A DNA stretch of 19,374 bases from Proteobacteria bacterium SG_bin9 (GTDB lineage Bacteria > Pseudomonadota > Alphaproteobacteria > Rhizobiales > Xanthobacteraceae). This document shows, one piece after another, positions 1-6,386 of the stretch. Position numbers and translations under genes: made by a program. Below the pieces are notes generated by a model, which ran no database searches, was not told where the DNA came from, and saw nothing but the letters and a program-made list of their open reading frames with translations. The DNA lies in NCBI GenBank assembly GCA_002083525.1, contig LWDM01000068.1:28398-47771 (forward strand), given 5' to 3'. How positions within the stretch are numbered: the first letter of the stretch is position 1; each line of letters begins with the position of its first letter.

Positions 1-2
1 TG

Positions 3-569
3 ATCAGCACGACTGCGCTGGCGGCGCACCAGATCGCGCTGCAAGTTGCCGCCATCCTGTTCATGGTGCCGTTCGGCATCGGCATGGCGGCGACTGTGCG
101 TGTCGGTCAGGCGATCGGCCGCGACGATCACGCCTCCATCCGCCGCGCCGGCTTCGTCGCGCTCGCGCTCGGCGCCGTGTTCATGGCGGTGATGACGCTG
201 ATCGTGATCGCCATCCGCTATCAGATCGCGCACGCGTTCCTCGGTGGCGGCGACGAGACCATGCGAACGGCCGAACTCGTGGCAACGCTGCTGATGGTCG
301 GCGCGACGTTCTTCATCGCCGACGGCGTACAGACCGTCGCCTCGGGCGCACTGCGCGGGCTGAACGACACGCGCGTGCCGATGCTGATCGCCGCGTTCAG
401 CTACTGGGCGCTCGGCTTCGTCGTCGCCTACGTTCTGGCGTTCACGCTCGGATTCGGCGCGATCGGCGTCTGGATCGGACTGTCCTGCGGCACGGCGGCG
501 AACGCGATCCTGCTGACCTTGCGCTTCCATCTGCTGACGCGGCGCTATCGGCAGATCGCGACAGCTTGA
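3..569 (+). CDS. MATE-family multidrug/toxin efflux transporter, C-terminal part (5' end outside window)
   Basis: The reading frame is open from the first bases of the window, so this is the 3' part (188 codons) of a gene that begins upstream. The residues match the second half of a MATE (NorM-like) Na+/H+-coupled efflux protein: a helix reading ALAAHQIALQVAAILFMVPF followed by the typical GIGMAATVRVGQAIG loop, then about five more hydrophobic segments separated by short charged loops. The stretch SGALRGLNDTRVPM is also typical of the family, where a conserved RG.G.T/P region lies in the second six-helix bundle. The protein would sit in the inner membrane and export cationic or amphipathic compounds. 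Substrate cannot be told. The stop is followed by an AT-rich gap carrying the promoter of the next gene, so it is probably the last gene of its own unit. Confidence 0.9.
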   Translation: MSTTALAAHQIALQVAAILFMVPFGIGMAATVRVGQAIGRDDHASIRRAGFVALALGAVFMAVMTLIVIAIRYQIAHAFLGGGDETMRTAELVATLLMVGATFFIADGVQTVASGALRGLNDTRVPMLIAAFSYWALGFVVAYVLAFTLGFGAIGVWIGLSCGTAANAILLTLRFHLLTRRYRQIATA

Positions 570-584
570 GTGGAATAATAAGTT

Positions 585-613
585 TTGAAAGCTTTCTCTT
601 GCAGTTATTTTAT
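585..613 (+). promoter_or_regulatory. candidate sigma-70-type promoter for the FAD reductase gene
   Basis: TTGAAA (585-590) is separated by 17 bases from TTTTAT (608-613), matching the -35 consensus at 5 of 6 and the -10 at 4 of 6 positions. The stretch is clearly more AT-rich than its surroundings and lies about 70 bases before the start codon at 683. A 10-bp perfect palindrome GAAAGCTTTC (587-596) overlaps the -35 box and may be a protein site or chance. Assignment is by consensus only. Confidence 0.4.
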
Positions 614-682
614 GACAGTGTCGCCGCGCATACTTGCGCTAGGATAGCCTGCAGCAACATGGTTTGAGTTGGGGAAGCGTTC

Positions 683-1948
683 ATGCAGCAGGCGACCGGC
701 CAGTCTGGCCTCGACCGTGTCGTCATCGCCGGCGCGGGGCAGGCCGGTTTTCAGACGGCGCTGTCGCTGCGCGACGAGGGCTTCAAGGGCCACATCGATT
801 TGATCGGCGACGAGCCGGGCTTGCCGTACCAGCGCCCGCCGCTCTCCAAGGCGTATCTGACCGGCAAGATTGGCCATGCGTCACTCGATCTGCGGCCGAA
901 GGAGATTTTAGACAAGCTCGCCATCAATCTCGTACCCGATTGCCGCATCGCGCGCATCGATCGCACAGCGCATGCGGTTCTGACAGAGGCAGGCGTCTCG
1001 TACGCCTACGATCATCTCGTCATCGCCACCGGCACGCGCAACCGGCCGCTGCCGATTCCGGGGCACACCCTCGACGGCGTCTGCCAGTTGCGCACCGCGG
1101 CCGACGCCGATCTGCTGCGCCCGCGCCTTTCGACTCTGAAACACATCGTCATCATCGGCGCCGGCTTCATCGGGCTGGAAGTCGCCGCCGTGGCGTCGTC
1201 GCTCGGTGCCAACGTCACCGTGCTCGAAGCCGCGCACCGGCCGATGGCGCGCGCGCTCTCCGAGCCGATGTCGGCGTTCTTTCGCGCGGCGCACGAGAAG
1301 CAGGGTATCCATCTGGCATTCGGCACCACCGCCGTGCGCATCGATGGCGACGAGGGCCGTGTGCGCGCGGTCGAGACCGCCGACGGTAAGATGTTTCCTG
1401 CGGACGTGTTGCTGATCGGCATCGGCGTCATTCCCAACACCGAATTGGCCGCCGAGGCCGGCCTCGCCATCAGCAACGGCATTGTCGTCGACGAGATGCT
1501 GCTCACCGCGGACCCGGCGATATCGGCGATCGGCGACTGCGCGTCATATCCTCAGATATTTGCCAACGGCGAGATGATGCGAATCGAGTCGGTGCAGAAT
1601 GCCGCCGATCACGGGCGATGCGTCGCGGCGCGGCTGATGGGAAAAGCGAAGCCCTATCGCGCGGTGCCGTGGTTCTGGAGCGATCAGGGTCCGCTCAAGC
1701 TGCAGATGGCCGGACTGTCGATGCCGCACGATCACGCGGTGTTGCGCGGCGAGCCCGCCGCCAGTGCGTTTTCGGTGTTCTGCTTCCGTAACGGCAAGCT
1801 CACCGGCGTCGAATCCGTCAACAAGCCGGCCGATCACATGATCGCACGCCGCCTGATCGGCGCGGGCACGCCGCTGACGCCTGCCGAGGCCGCCGACATC
1901 GCGTTCGATCTGAAAGCGCGCGCGGCGGCCGCGCCGGTCGAGGCATAA
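683..1948 (+). CDS. FAD/NAD(P)-dependent oxidoreductase, ferredoxin (rhodocoxin/putidaredoxin) reductase type
   Basis: This 421-residue flavoprotein has the layout of bacterial class I ferredoxin reductases that pass electrons from NAD(P)H via FAD to a small [2Fe-2S] ferredoxin or rubredoxin. Visible motifs are the N-terminal FAD dinucleotide fold G-A-G-Q-A-G (residues 17-22), a P-Y-Q-R-P-P-L-S-K segment near residue 50, ATGTRNRPLPIPG near 114-126, the NAD(P)-binding fold G-A-G-F-I-G-L-E near 159, and the second FAD motif A-I-G-D-C near 283. A C-terminal reductase domain completes the protein, and length is normal for the family. The start at ATG 683 is preceded by a GGGGAAG ribosome site about 8 bases upstream. 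No ferredoxin, P450 or dioxygenase lies beside it in the window, so its redox partner is unknown. It converges with the nitronate monooxygenase gene, only 8 bases separating the stops. Confidence 0.88.
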   Translation: MQQATGQSGLDRVVIAGAGQAGFQTALSLRDEGFKGHIDLIGDEPGLPYQRPPLSKAYLTGKIGHASLDLRPKEILDKLAINLVPDCRIARIDRTAHAVLTEAGVSYAYDHLVIATGTRNRPLPIPGHTLDGVCQLRTAADADLLRPRLSTLKHIVIIGAGFIGLEVAAVASSLGANVTVLEAAHRPMARALSEPMSAFFRAAHEKQGIHLAFGTTAVRIDGDEGRVRAVETADGKMFPADVLLIGIGVIPNTELAAEAGLAISNGIVVDEMLLTADPAISAIGDCASYPQIFANGEMMRIESVQNAADHGRCVAARLMGKAKPYRAVPWFWSDQGPLKLQMAGLSMPHDHAVLRGEPAASAFSVFCFRNGKLTGVESVNKPADHMIARRLIGAGTPLTPAEAADIAFDLKARAAAAPVEA

Positions 1949-1956
1949 CGCACCGT

Positions 1957-2919
1957 TCAGGTCACGAGGCCGTTCAGCGCTGCGATCCGCCGCTCCGCAT
2001 CTTGCCCGATGCTGCGAACGATCTCGGCCGCCGGCCTGATCTCATGCACCAGATCGATGGCCTCGCCGACAATGACGGCGGCAACGTCGGCGTCACCGGC
2101 CGCGGCTGCGTCCCTGTAGCGCTGCGCCTGAATCGTTGCGTCCGCTTCGAGCGCCTCGGGTTTCCCGGCCCATTCCCGGTGAAAGGCGTTCTCCAATGTG
2201 CGGATCGTCCAGCGCTTCGGCCAGTCGATCCGGCGCGCGATGTCGAAAATCGAGCTCCGCACGGTGTTGTCGCCCGATGCGGCAACAGCGGCTGCCTTGA
2301 TGCGCTCGTGCGTGAGCGCCTCGCGGCTGGCGTAGAAGGCCGTGCCGCACACAACGCCTGCCGCGCCCAGGGCCAGCGCCGCGGCAAGGCCGCGTCCGTC
2401 AGCGATACCGCCGGCGGCAATCACCGGAATTTTTCCGACGGCATCGATCACCGCAGGCACCAGCGGCAACGTGCCGCGTCCGCTGCCGTGACCGCCGGCT
2501 TCGGATCCCTGCGCGACGATGAACTGCGCGCCTTCGCTCGCCGCGATCTTCGCGTCGGCGACGGTCTGCACCTGCGCGATGAGCGGAACGCCTGCGGCCG
2601 CGATCTTGCCTGCGAAGGGCTTGAGGTCGCCGAAGGACAGGAACATGGCGCGCGGCTTGTGGTCGAGCGCGAGGTCGAGCAACTCGGGCTTCTTTGCCAG
2701 CGACCAGGTGATGAAGCCGACGCCGATTTTTTCGTTGCCGGCAAGCGGCAACTCGCGCTTCAGCCAGTCGCCGTCGCCATAGCCGCCGCCGATCAGCCCG
2801 AGGCCGCCGGCGCGGCCGACCGCTGCGGCGAGAGCTCCGCCGCTGAATCCCGCCATCGGGGCGAGAATGATCGGAAACTCGAGCTCGAACTGTTCGGTGA
2901 GAGGGGTAACGATCGGCAT
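1957..2919 (-). CDS. nitronate monooxygenase (2-nitropropane dioxygenase-like FMN enzyme)
   Basis: The 320-residue product is a TIM-barrel FMN enzyme of the NMO/2-nitropropane dioxygenase family, which oxidises toxic alkyl nitronates such as propionate-3-nitronate with O2. Evidence: the N-terminal P-I-I-L-A-P-M-A-G segment (around residues 15-23), the glycine-rich G-S-E-A-G-G-H-G region containing the family's catalytic histidine (about H144), and the phosphate-binding A-G-G-I-A-D-G-R-G-L-A-A-A-L-A-L-G-A region followed by G-V-V-C-G-T-A-F. Length is normal. It is the last gene of a leftward group with the NTF2-like and glutathione transferase genes, 102 bases after the former. Some family members are simple NAD(P)H:quinone reductases, so the exact substrate is unproven. 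The context of a thiol transferase and HxlR regulator fits electrophile or nitro-compound detoxification, which is inference. Confidence 0.85.
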   Translation of the reverse strand: MPIVTPLTEQFELEFPIILAPMAGFSGGALAAAVGRAGGLGLIGGGYGDGDWLKRELPLAGNEKIGVGFITWSLAKKPELLDLALDHKPRAMFLSFGDLKPFAGKIAAAGVPLIAQVQTVADAKIAASEGAQFIVAQGSEAGGHGSGRGTLPLVPAVIDAVGKIPVIAAGGIADGRGLAAALALGAAGVVCGTAFYASREALTHERIKAAAVAASGDNTVRSSIFDIARRIDWPKRWTIRTLENAFHREWAGKPEALEADATIQAQRYRDAAAAGDADVAAVIVGEAIDLVHEIRPAAEIVRSIGQDAERRIAALNGLVT

Positions 2920-3021
2920 GGGAGCGGGATCGATGTCCTGTGTGTTGTTGCTGCAAGCCTAGCGAAACGACGCGGTCGCCGCAACGCGCGCATCGTTTCG
3001 GTTCCGAGACGCAATCGTTCT

Positions 3022-3396
3022 CTATTTCTGAAGGTCGAAGTGAAACACCTTCGAGATGATCTGCCAGCGGCCGTCGAGTTTGACGAACGTCAGATAGTCG
3101 GTGAAGAACTTCGGTCCGATCGCGCAGTTGAGGCATGCGCGCGCGGTGACGGGCCCGGCGAACTCGATGGAGAGGATCTTGTCCGCGCGCGGTTCGTTGC
3201 GGCTCGCCGGCGAGGGGCGGGCATCGACGATGGGGAAGTACTCGTCCATCGTCAGGTAGGTGAGGGTGCCCTCCGTCGCGCAGGCGTAGAGCGCGTAGGG
3301 ATGGAACACCGCGCGCAGCTTCGCCGTATCGCTGAAATAGAGGCCGTCGAAGTAGGTGCCGATGGCGGCAGTCAGTTCATCGTGCGGCGAAGACAT
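3022..3396 (-). CDS. NTF2-like (SnoaL / lumazine-binding-type) small protein
   Basis: This 124-residue protein has the alpha+beta-barrel pattern of the nuclear transport factor 2-like superfamily. It begins with an amphipathic helix (I-G-T-Y-F-D-G-L-Y-F-S-D), followed by A-V-F-H-P-Y-A, and ends in two beta strands (F-T-D-Y-L-T-F-V-K-L-D-G-R-W-Q-I-I-S-K-V-F-H). It resembles the PF12893 'lumazine_bd_2' group. Members are mostly uncharacterised; some bind small hydrophobic ligands or act as isomerases or dehydratases. No catalytic residues can be assigned. It starts 14 bases after the glutathione transferase stop, with a GGGAG ribosome site in that gap, so the two are almost certainly co-transcribed. 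Confidence 0.75.
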   Translation of the reverse strand: MSSPHDELTAAIGTYFDGLYFSDTAKLRAVFHPYALYACATEGTLTYLTMDEYFPIVDARPSPASRNEPRADKILSIEFAGPVTARACLNCAIGPKFFTDYLTFVKLDGRWQIISKVFHFDLQK

Positions 3397-3410
3397 GCGG
3401 CGGCTCCCGG

Positions 3411-4019
3411 TCAGGCGGCGATCAAGCCTTCGGCCTTCATTGCGGCTTGCACGGCGGGCCGCTCGGCAACGCGGGCGACAAAGGCCTTCAGTTTCGGCCA
3501 GCGATCAAGCCCGATTTGGGTCGGTCCTGTCCAGTTGGCAACGACAAACAGATAGGCGTCGGCGACGGAAAACGTCTCGCCGAGCAAGTAGCTCCGGCCA
3601 TCGGCGAGCAGGCTTTCGATGTAATCGAGGCGTTTGGCCACCTGATCGGGTGCGGCTTTCTTGCTTTCCTCGGACGCCTGCGGATTGAACAGCGGCCCGA
3701 AAGCCTTGTGCAGCTCCGACGAAATGAAGTTGAGATGCTCCTGCAAGCGCGCGCGAGCGATGGTTCCGCTCGGCGGCGCGAGCCCGGCTTTCGGATGCTG
3801 GTCGGCGATGAACTGAACCACGGCTGCGCCTTCGGTCAGCACGTCGCCGTTGTCGAGTTGCAAGGCGGGGACATAACCCTTGGCGTTGATGGTCTTGTAG
3901 TCTTTGCCGCTCGCGGTCTTGCCGGCGTCGACCTTGTCGAGTTCGAACGACACGCCGGCTTCGCGCAGGCTGATGTGCGGGGAGAGCGAGCACGCGCCCG
4001 GAATATAATACAGCTTCAT
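3411..4019 (-). CDS. gstA: glutathione S-transferase, beta class (GstA-like)
   Basis: The 202-residue protein matches bacterial beta-class glutathione S-transferases, cytosolic dimers that conjugate glutathione to electrophiles. The N-terminal thioredoxin-like domain starts M-K-L-Y-Y-I-P-G-A-C-S-L-S-P-H, with Cys10 being the beta-class cysteine that forms the mixed disulfide with glutathione. The cis-proline region K-G-Y-V-P-A-L-Q-L and the L-T-E-G-A-A-V-V-Q-F-I-A-D glutathione-contact helix follow. The all-helical C-terminal domain carries the N-capping/hydrophobic-staple region (F-S-V-A-D-A-Y-L-F). Length is typical. It is divergent from the HxlR regulator gene with 112 bases between starts, the usual arrangement for a regulator controlling its neighbour. 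It is first in the leftward gst / NTF2-like / nitronate monooxygenase set. Confidence 0.9.
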   Translation of the reverse strand: MKLYYIPGACSLSPHISLREAGVSFELDKVDAGKTASGKDYKTINAKGYVPALQLDNGDVLTEGAAVVQFIADQHPKAGLAPPSGTIARARLQEHLNFISSELHKAFGPLFNPQASEESKKAAPDQVAKRLDYIESLLADGRSYLLGETFSVADAYLFVVANWTGPTQIGLDRWPKLKAFVARVAERPAVQAAMKAEGLIAA

Positions 4020-4070
4020 GATGAACCTCTGGCTGGGTAAAGCGCGCGGACCCTATGCGAGGCTGATAAC

Positions 4071-4090
4071 CTTTGTATACTACGTAACGT
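4071..4090. promoter_or_regulatory. candidate HxlR operator between gst and the HxlR gene
   Basis: The only strongly structured stretch in the gst/HxlR intergenic region is CTTTGTATACTACGTAACGT, three self-complementary words in a row: GTATAC (4075-4080), TACGTA (4081-4086) and ACGT (4087-4090). HxlR-family regulators bind short dyads in divergent intergenic regions, so this is the best candidate site for regulating both genes. It does not match the TACT-N7-AGTA box known for YodB, so the assignment rests on position and symmetry only. Confidence 0.35.
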
Positions 4091-4131
4091 CGTGCTATTA
4101 GATTTTCCGGTTACCGGACGGAAACTGAAAA

Positions 4132-4524
4132 ATGCCGCTGAAAATCCGCAAGAACAAATCGTTGCCACATCCGAGCGCCTGCCCGATCGGAGAATGCATG
4201 TCGCTGCTCGGCGGCGCATGGACATCGAACATCGTCTGGCACTTGAGCGGCGGACCGCGCCGATTTGGCGAACTACGCGTCGATATTCCACCGATATCGC
4301 CGAAGATGCTGAGCGCGCGGCTGAAGAGCCTCGAACAGAAAGGCGTCGTCCGGCGCGAATTGATCGACACGTCGCCGCCATCGGCGGAGTATTCGCTGAC
4401 GGACCTCGGCCGCGAGCTGGTGCCCGCGATCTCGGCGATCGTTTCGGTCGGCGAGAGGCTGAAGCGTCAGGAGGCGCGTGCGGGCGATCGCAAGCTCAAG
4501 GTGGTGAAGGGCAGCAACCGCTGA
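4132..4524 (+). CDS. HxlR-family winged-helix transcriptional regulator
   Basis: A 130-residue protein with the HxlR (DUF24) layout: N-terminal C-P-I-G-E-C-M (Cys17 and Cys22), the L-L-G-G-A-W-T-S-N-I-V-W-H-L helix, the recognition region R-F-G-E-L-R-V-D-I-P-P-I-S-P-K-M-L-S-A-R-L-K-S-L-E, and the wing with Y-S-L-T-D-L-G-R-E-L. The Cys near residue 17 is the conserved thiol that in YodB, HypR and QorR senses quinones, diamide or hypochlorite. The second Cys five residues later forms a C-x4-C pair that could allow an intramolecular disulfide, which is inference. Divergent from the glutathione transferase gene, it is the likely local regulator of the detoxification set. It converges with the PAS gene with 13 bases between stops. 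Confidence 0.88.
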   Translation: MPLKIRKNKSLPHPSACPIGECMSLLGGAWTSNIVWHLSGGPRRFGELRVDIPPISPKMLSARLKSLEQKGVVRRELIDTSPPSAEYSLTDLGRELVPAISAIVSVGERLKRQEARAGDRKLKVVKGSNR

Positions 4525-4537
4525 AAAGCCGCGCGCC

Positions 4538-5125
4538 TCAGACTTCGAGCGTGTCGCTGAAGCCGGGATCGGCCGGATTCGGCGCATCGATCACGGCGCG
4601 CAACTCGTAGACCGGTTCGGCGCCGCGCGGCAACATCAGATCCTTCAATTCGTACGCGCCATCCCAGCGGAAGGCCTTGATCGATGCGATCAAGGCGTTG
4701 ACGTCGTCGCCGCTGACGAACGGCAAGGTCAGCCGCTCATATTTCACCTCGCGGCCTTTCACGTCGTCGATCCGGAACTGCGAGTAGACCGGCCGCCGGG
4801 TCTCGATGCACTTCAGATAGATCACCTGGGTGATCGCCCACAGTTTCGGGTCCATCGACTCGTCGATGAATCTTCCAACTCCCGAAAATCCGAACGACTC
4901 CCGCAACCGCTCGCCGCTCTTGGTGATCAGGAAGCGCGGCGGATCGGTGTCATGCACCACGTCATAGAAGATCGTATCCGGCAACTCGCCCGTGAGTTCT
5001 TCGGGCTGAAACTCGTTCAGCGCCGGAATTCTTCCGGCATCGGTCGCCAGCCGCTGCCAAGCATTCAGCAAGGTGCGTTGCTTGATCGATTTCACGATCC
5101 ACGGCTGGGCGTGCGTGAATTCCAT
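4538..5125 (-). CDS. PAS-domain protein (PAS_5-like, alphaproteobacterial)
   Basis: The 195-residue product resembles stand-alone PAS_5 (PF07310) proteins that are frequent in Rhizobiales. It has an N-terminal helix (S-I-K-Q-R-T-L-L-N-A-W-Q-R-L) with I-P-A-L-N-E-F, a PAS core (F-L-I-T-K-S-G-E-R-L-R-E-S-F-G; D-P-K-L-W-A-I-T-Q-V-I-Y-L-K-C-I-E-T-R-R-P-V-Y), and later strands Y-E-R-L-T-L-P-F-V-S-G-D. No kinase, cyclase or DNA-binding domain is attached, so it may be a sensor partner acting in trans. Function is unknown. The start at 5125 is supported by a GGAGG ribosome site about 7 bases upstream. It appears monocistronic: the 164 bases between it and slyX contain nothing else recognisable. Confidence 0.7.
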   Translation of the reverse strand: MEFTHAQPWIVKSIKQRTLLNAWQRLATDAGRIPALNEFQPEELTGELPDTIFYDVVHDTDPPRFLITKSGERLRESFGFSGVGRFIDESMDPKLWAITQVIYLKCIETRRPVYSQFRIDDVKGREVKYERLTLPFVSGDDVNALIASIKAFRWDGAYELKDLMLPRGAEPVYELRAVIDAPNPADPGFSDTLEV

Positions 5126-5289
5126 GACATTCCCTCCGCCTCAATCGGCGGCGCGGACCATGGCGATCATGGTTTGGAGCAAGCTTAACCGAGTCGTTTC
5201 AATTTTCATCAAGTCGAGAAATAGGTTCCGCTGCCCGCATTCGGCCGCAAACATGATTGACCGAACGTTTCCGTCGCGAGTCGCGGCGC

Positions 5290-5508
5290 TCAATAATGCG
5301 GCGGCGGCTCGTCGCGCGGCGCACCCATGGTGCTCTTCGCTTCCGCCTCGCGCAGACGATCGGTGAGGTTCGCGATCTGGCGGGTGAGGGCGTCGATCTG
5401 GGCCCATTGCTTGGTGATAGTCTGGTTCAGCGTTTCGATCGCATCGTCCTGATAGGTAATTCGTTCTTCCAGCGCCTCAATCCGGCGGACGATCTCGGTG
5501 TCAGTCAT
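5290..5508 (-). CDS. slyX: SlyX family protein
   Basis: This 72-residue protein is almost entirely a coiled coil with heptad-like spacing (R-R-I-E-A-L-E-E-R-I-T-Y-Q-D-D-A-I-E-T-L). It ends in the hallmark SlyX tail P-P-P-H-Y. SlyX proteins are small, widely conserved and of unknown function. Its start codon lies inside the end of trhO (ATGACTGA overlap, 8 bases), so it is translationally coupled to trhO. Confidence 0.9.
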   Translation of the reverse strand: MTDTEIVRRIEALEERITYQDDAIETLNQTITKQWAQIDALTRQIANLTDRLREAEAKSTMGAPRDEPPPHY

Positions 5509-6256
5509 CGTTGTTGTCCTTTGCGGGTTCGGCTGTCACGAGCCCATGTCCGAGCGCGACGCGTTCGTCGAACACGAAACAGTCGCCCTTCCAGCGGCTT
5601 TCGCCCGCAGGCACCGTTTCCAGATATTTCAGGATGCCGCCCTTGAGGTGATAGACCTCGCCGAACCCCTGCGCGAGCAGGTAGGCGCTCGCCTTTTCGC
5701 AGCGAATGCCGCCGGTGCAGAACATCGCGACCTTGCGGTGCTTGGTCTTGTCGAGCTGGTCCGACGTGAAGCAGCGGAAATCGCTGAACCGCCCAAGTTT
5801 CGGATCGACCGCACCCTCGAACGTGCCCATCGCTACCTCGAACGCGTTGCGCGTGTCGATCACCGTCACGTCCGGATCGGCGATCAGCGCATTCCAGTCG
5901 GCGGCATCGACGTAGGCGCCGACCTGCCGCGTCGGATCGATGCGCGGCTCGCCGAGCGTGACGATCTCCTTCTTCAGCCGCACCTTCATGCGCCCGAACG
6001 GCATCGTCTCTGCGCGCGAGAACTTCAGTTCGAGATTGTCGAGACGTCTACCGAACAGCGGCCCGTTGCGCAGCTCGGCGATGAGCGCGTCGATTGCCTC
6101 GTCGCTTCCGGCGATGGTTCCGTTGATGCCTTCATCCGCCAGCAGCAGCGTGCCCTTGATGCCGAGCGCGATAGCGCGCGCCAGTAGCGGCTCGCGGAGT
6201 TCGCGAAAATCCGGCAGCGCGACGAACTGATAGAGGGCGGCGACCTTGAGGCTCAT
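5501..6256 (-). CDS. trhO: oxygen-dependent tRNA uridine(34) hydroxylase, rhodanese family
   Basis: The product (251 residues from the ATG at 6256) matches TrhO/YceA, which hydroxylates uridine 34 in certain tRNAs using O2 as the first step to 5-methoxyuridine or cmo5U. It has an N-terminal ferredoxin-like domain starting V-A-A-L-Y-Q-F-V-A-L, with L-L-A-D-E-G-I-N-G-T-I-A-G typical of the family, then a rhodanese domain containing V-I-D-T-R-N and the active loop M-F-C-T-G-G-I-R-C-E-K with Cys180 (catalytic) and Cys185. The longer reading frame to 6304 runs into an intergenic repeat and lacks family similarity, so 6256 is preferred. It lacks the C-terminal extension of the 350-residue E. coli protein, as is normal in alphaproteobacteria. 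Confidence 0.9.
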   Translation of the reverse strand: MSLKVAALYQFVALPDFRELREPLLARAIALGIKGTLLLADEGINGTIAGSDEAIDALIAELRNGPLFGRRLDNLELKFSRAETMPFGRMKVRLKKEIVTLGEPRIDPTRQVGAYVDAADWNALIADPDVTVIDTRNAFEVAMGTFEGAVDPKLGRFSDFRCFTSDQLDKTKHRKVAMFCTGGIRCEKASAYLLAQGFGEVYHLKGGILKYLETVPAGESRWKGDCFVFDERVALGHGLVTAEPAKDNNDD

Positions 6257-6274
6257 GCGGGGCTTATACCCTTC

Positions 6275-6384
6275 GTCATTGCCGGGCTCGACCCGGCAAT
6301 CCATCTTTTTTGAAAGAAAGATGGATGCCCGGCATAGGCGTTCGGTAGAACGCCGTTCTTAGAACGGCTATGTCCGGGCATGAC
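6275..6384. repeat. REP-like nested palindromic element between trhO and nicB
   Basis: A compact 110-bp element bounded by GTCAT (6275) and ATGAC (6380-6384). It contains four nested or adjacent stems: ATTGCCGGG/CCCGGCAAT (6278-6286 with 6292-6300), CCATCTTT/AAAGATGG (6301-6308 with 6317-6324), GCGTTC/GAACGC (6338-6343 with 6348-6353) and GCCGTTCT/AGAACGGC (6352-6359 with 6361-6368). The outer GTCATTGCCGGG...ATCCAT frame is of a kind dispersed in Bradyrhizobiaceae genomes. It ends two bases from the nicB stop codon, so it forms the 3' end of the nicAB message and may stabilise or terminate it. Confidence 0.7.
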
Positions 6385-6386
6385 GA

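Noticed and set aside
2002..3555. 517-residue open frame on the plus strand
   Set aside because: It runs antisense to the nitronate monooxygenase, NTF2-like and glutathione transferase genes, is rich in Arg/Ala/Gly as expected from GC-rich shadow frames, and shows no family motif.
6257..6304. 16-codon N-terminal extension of trhO
   Set aside because: It is encoded by the intergenic palindromic element and has no family similarity.
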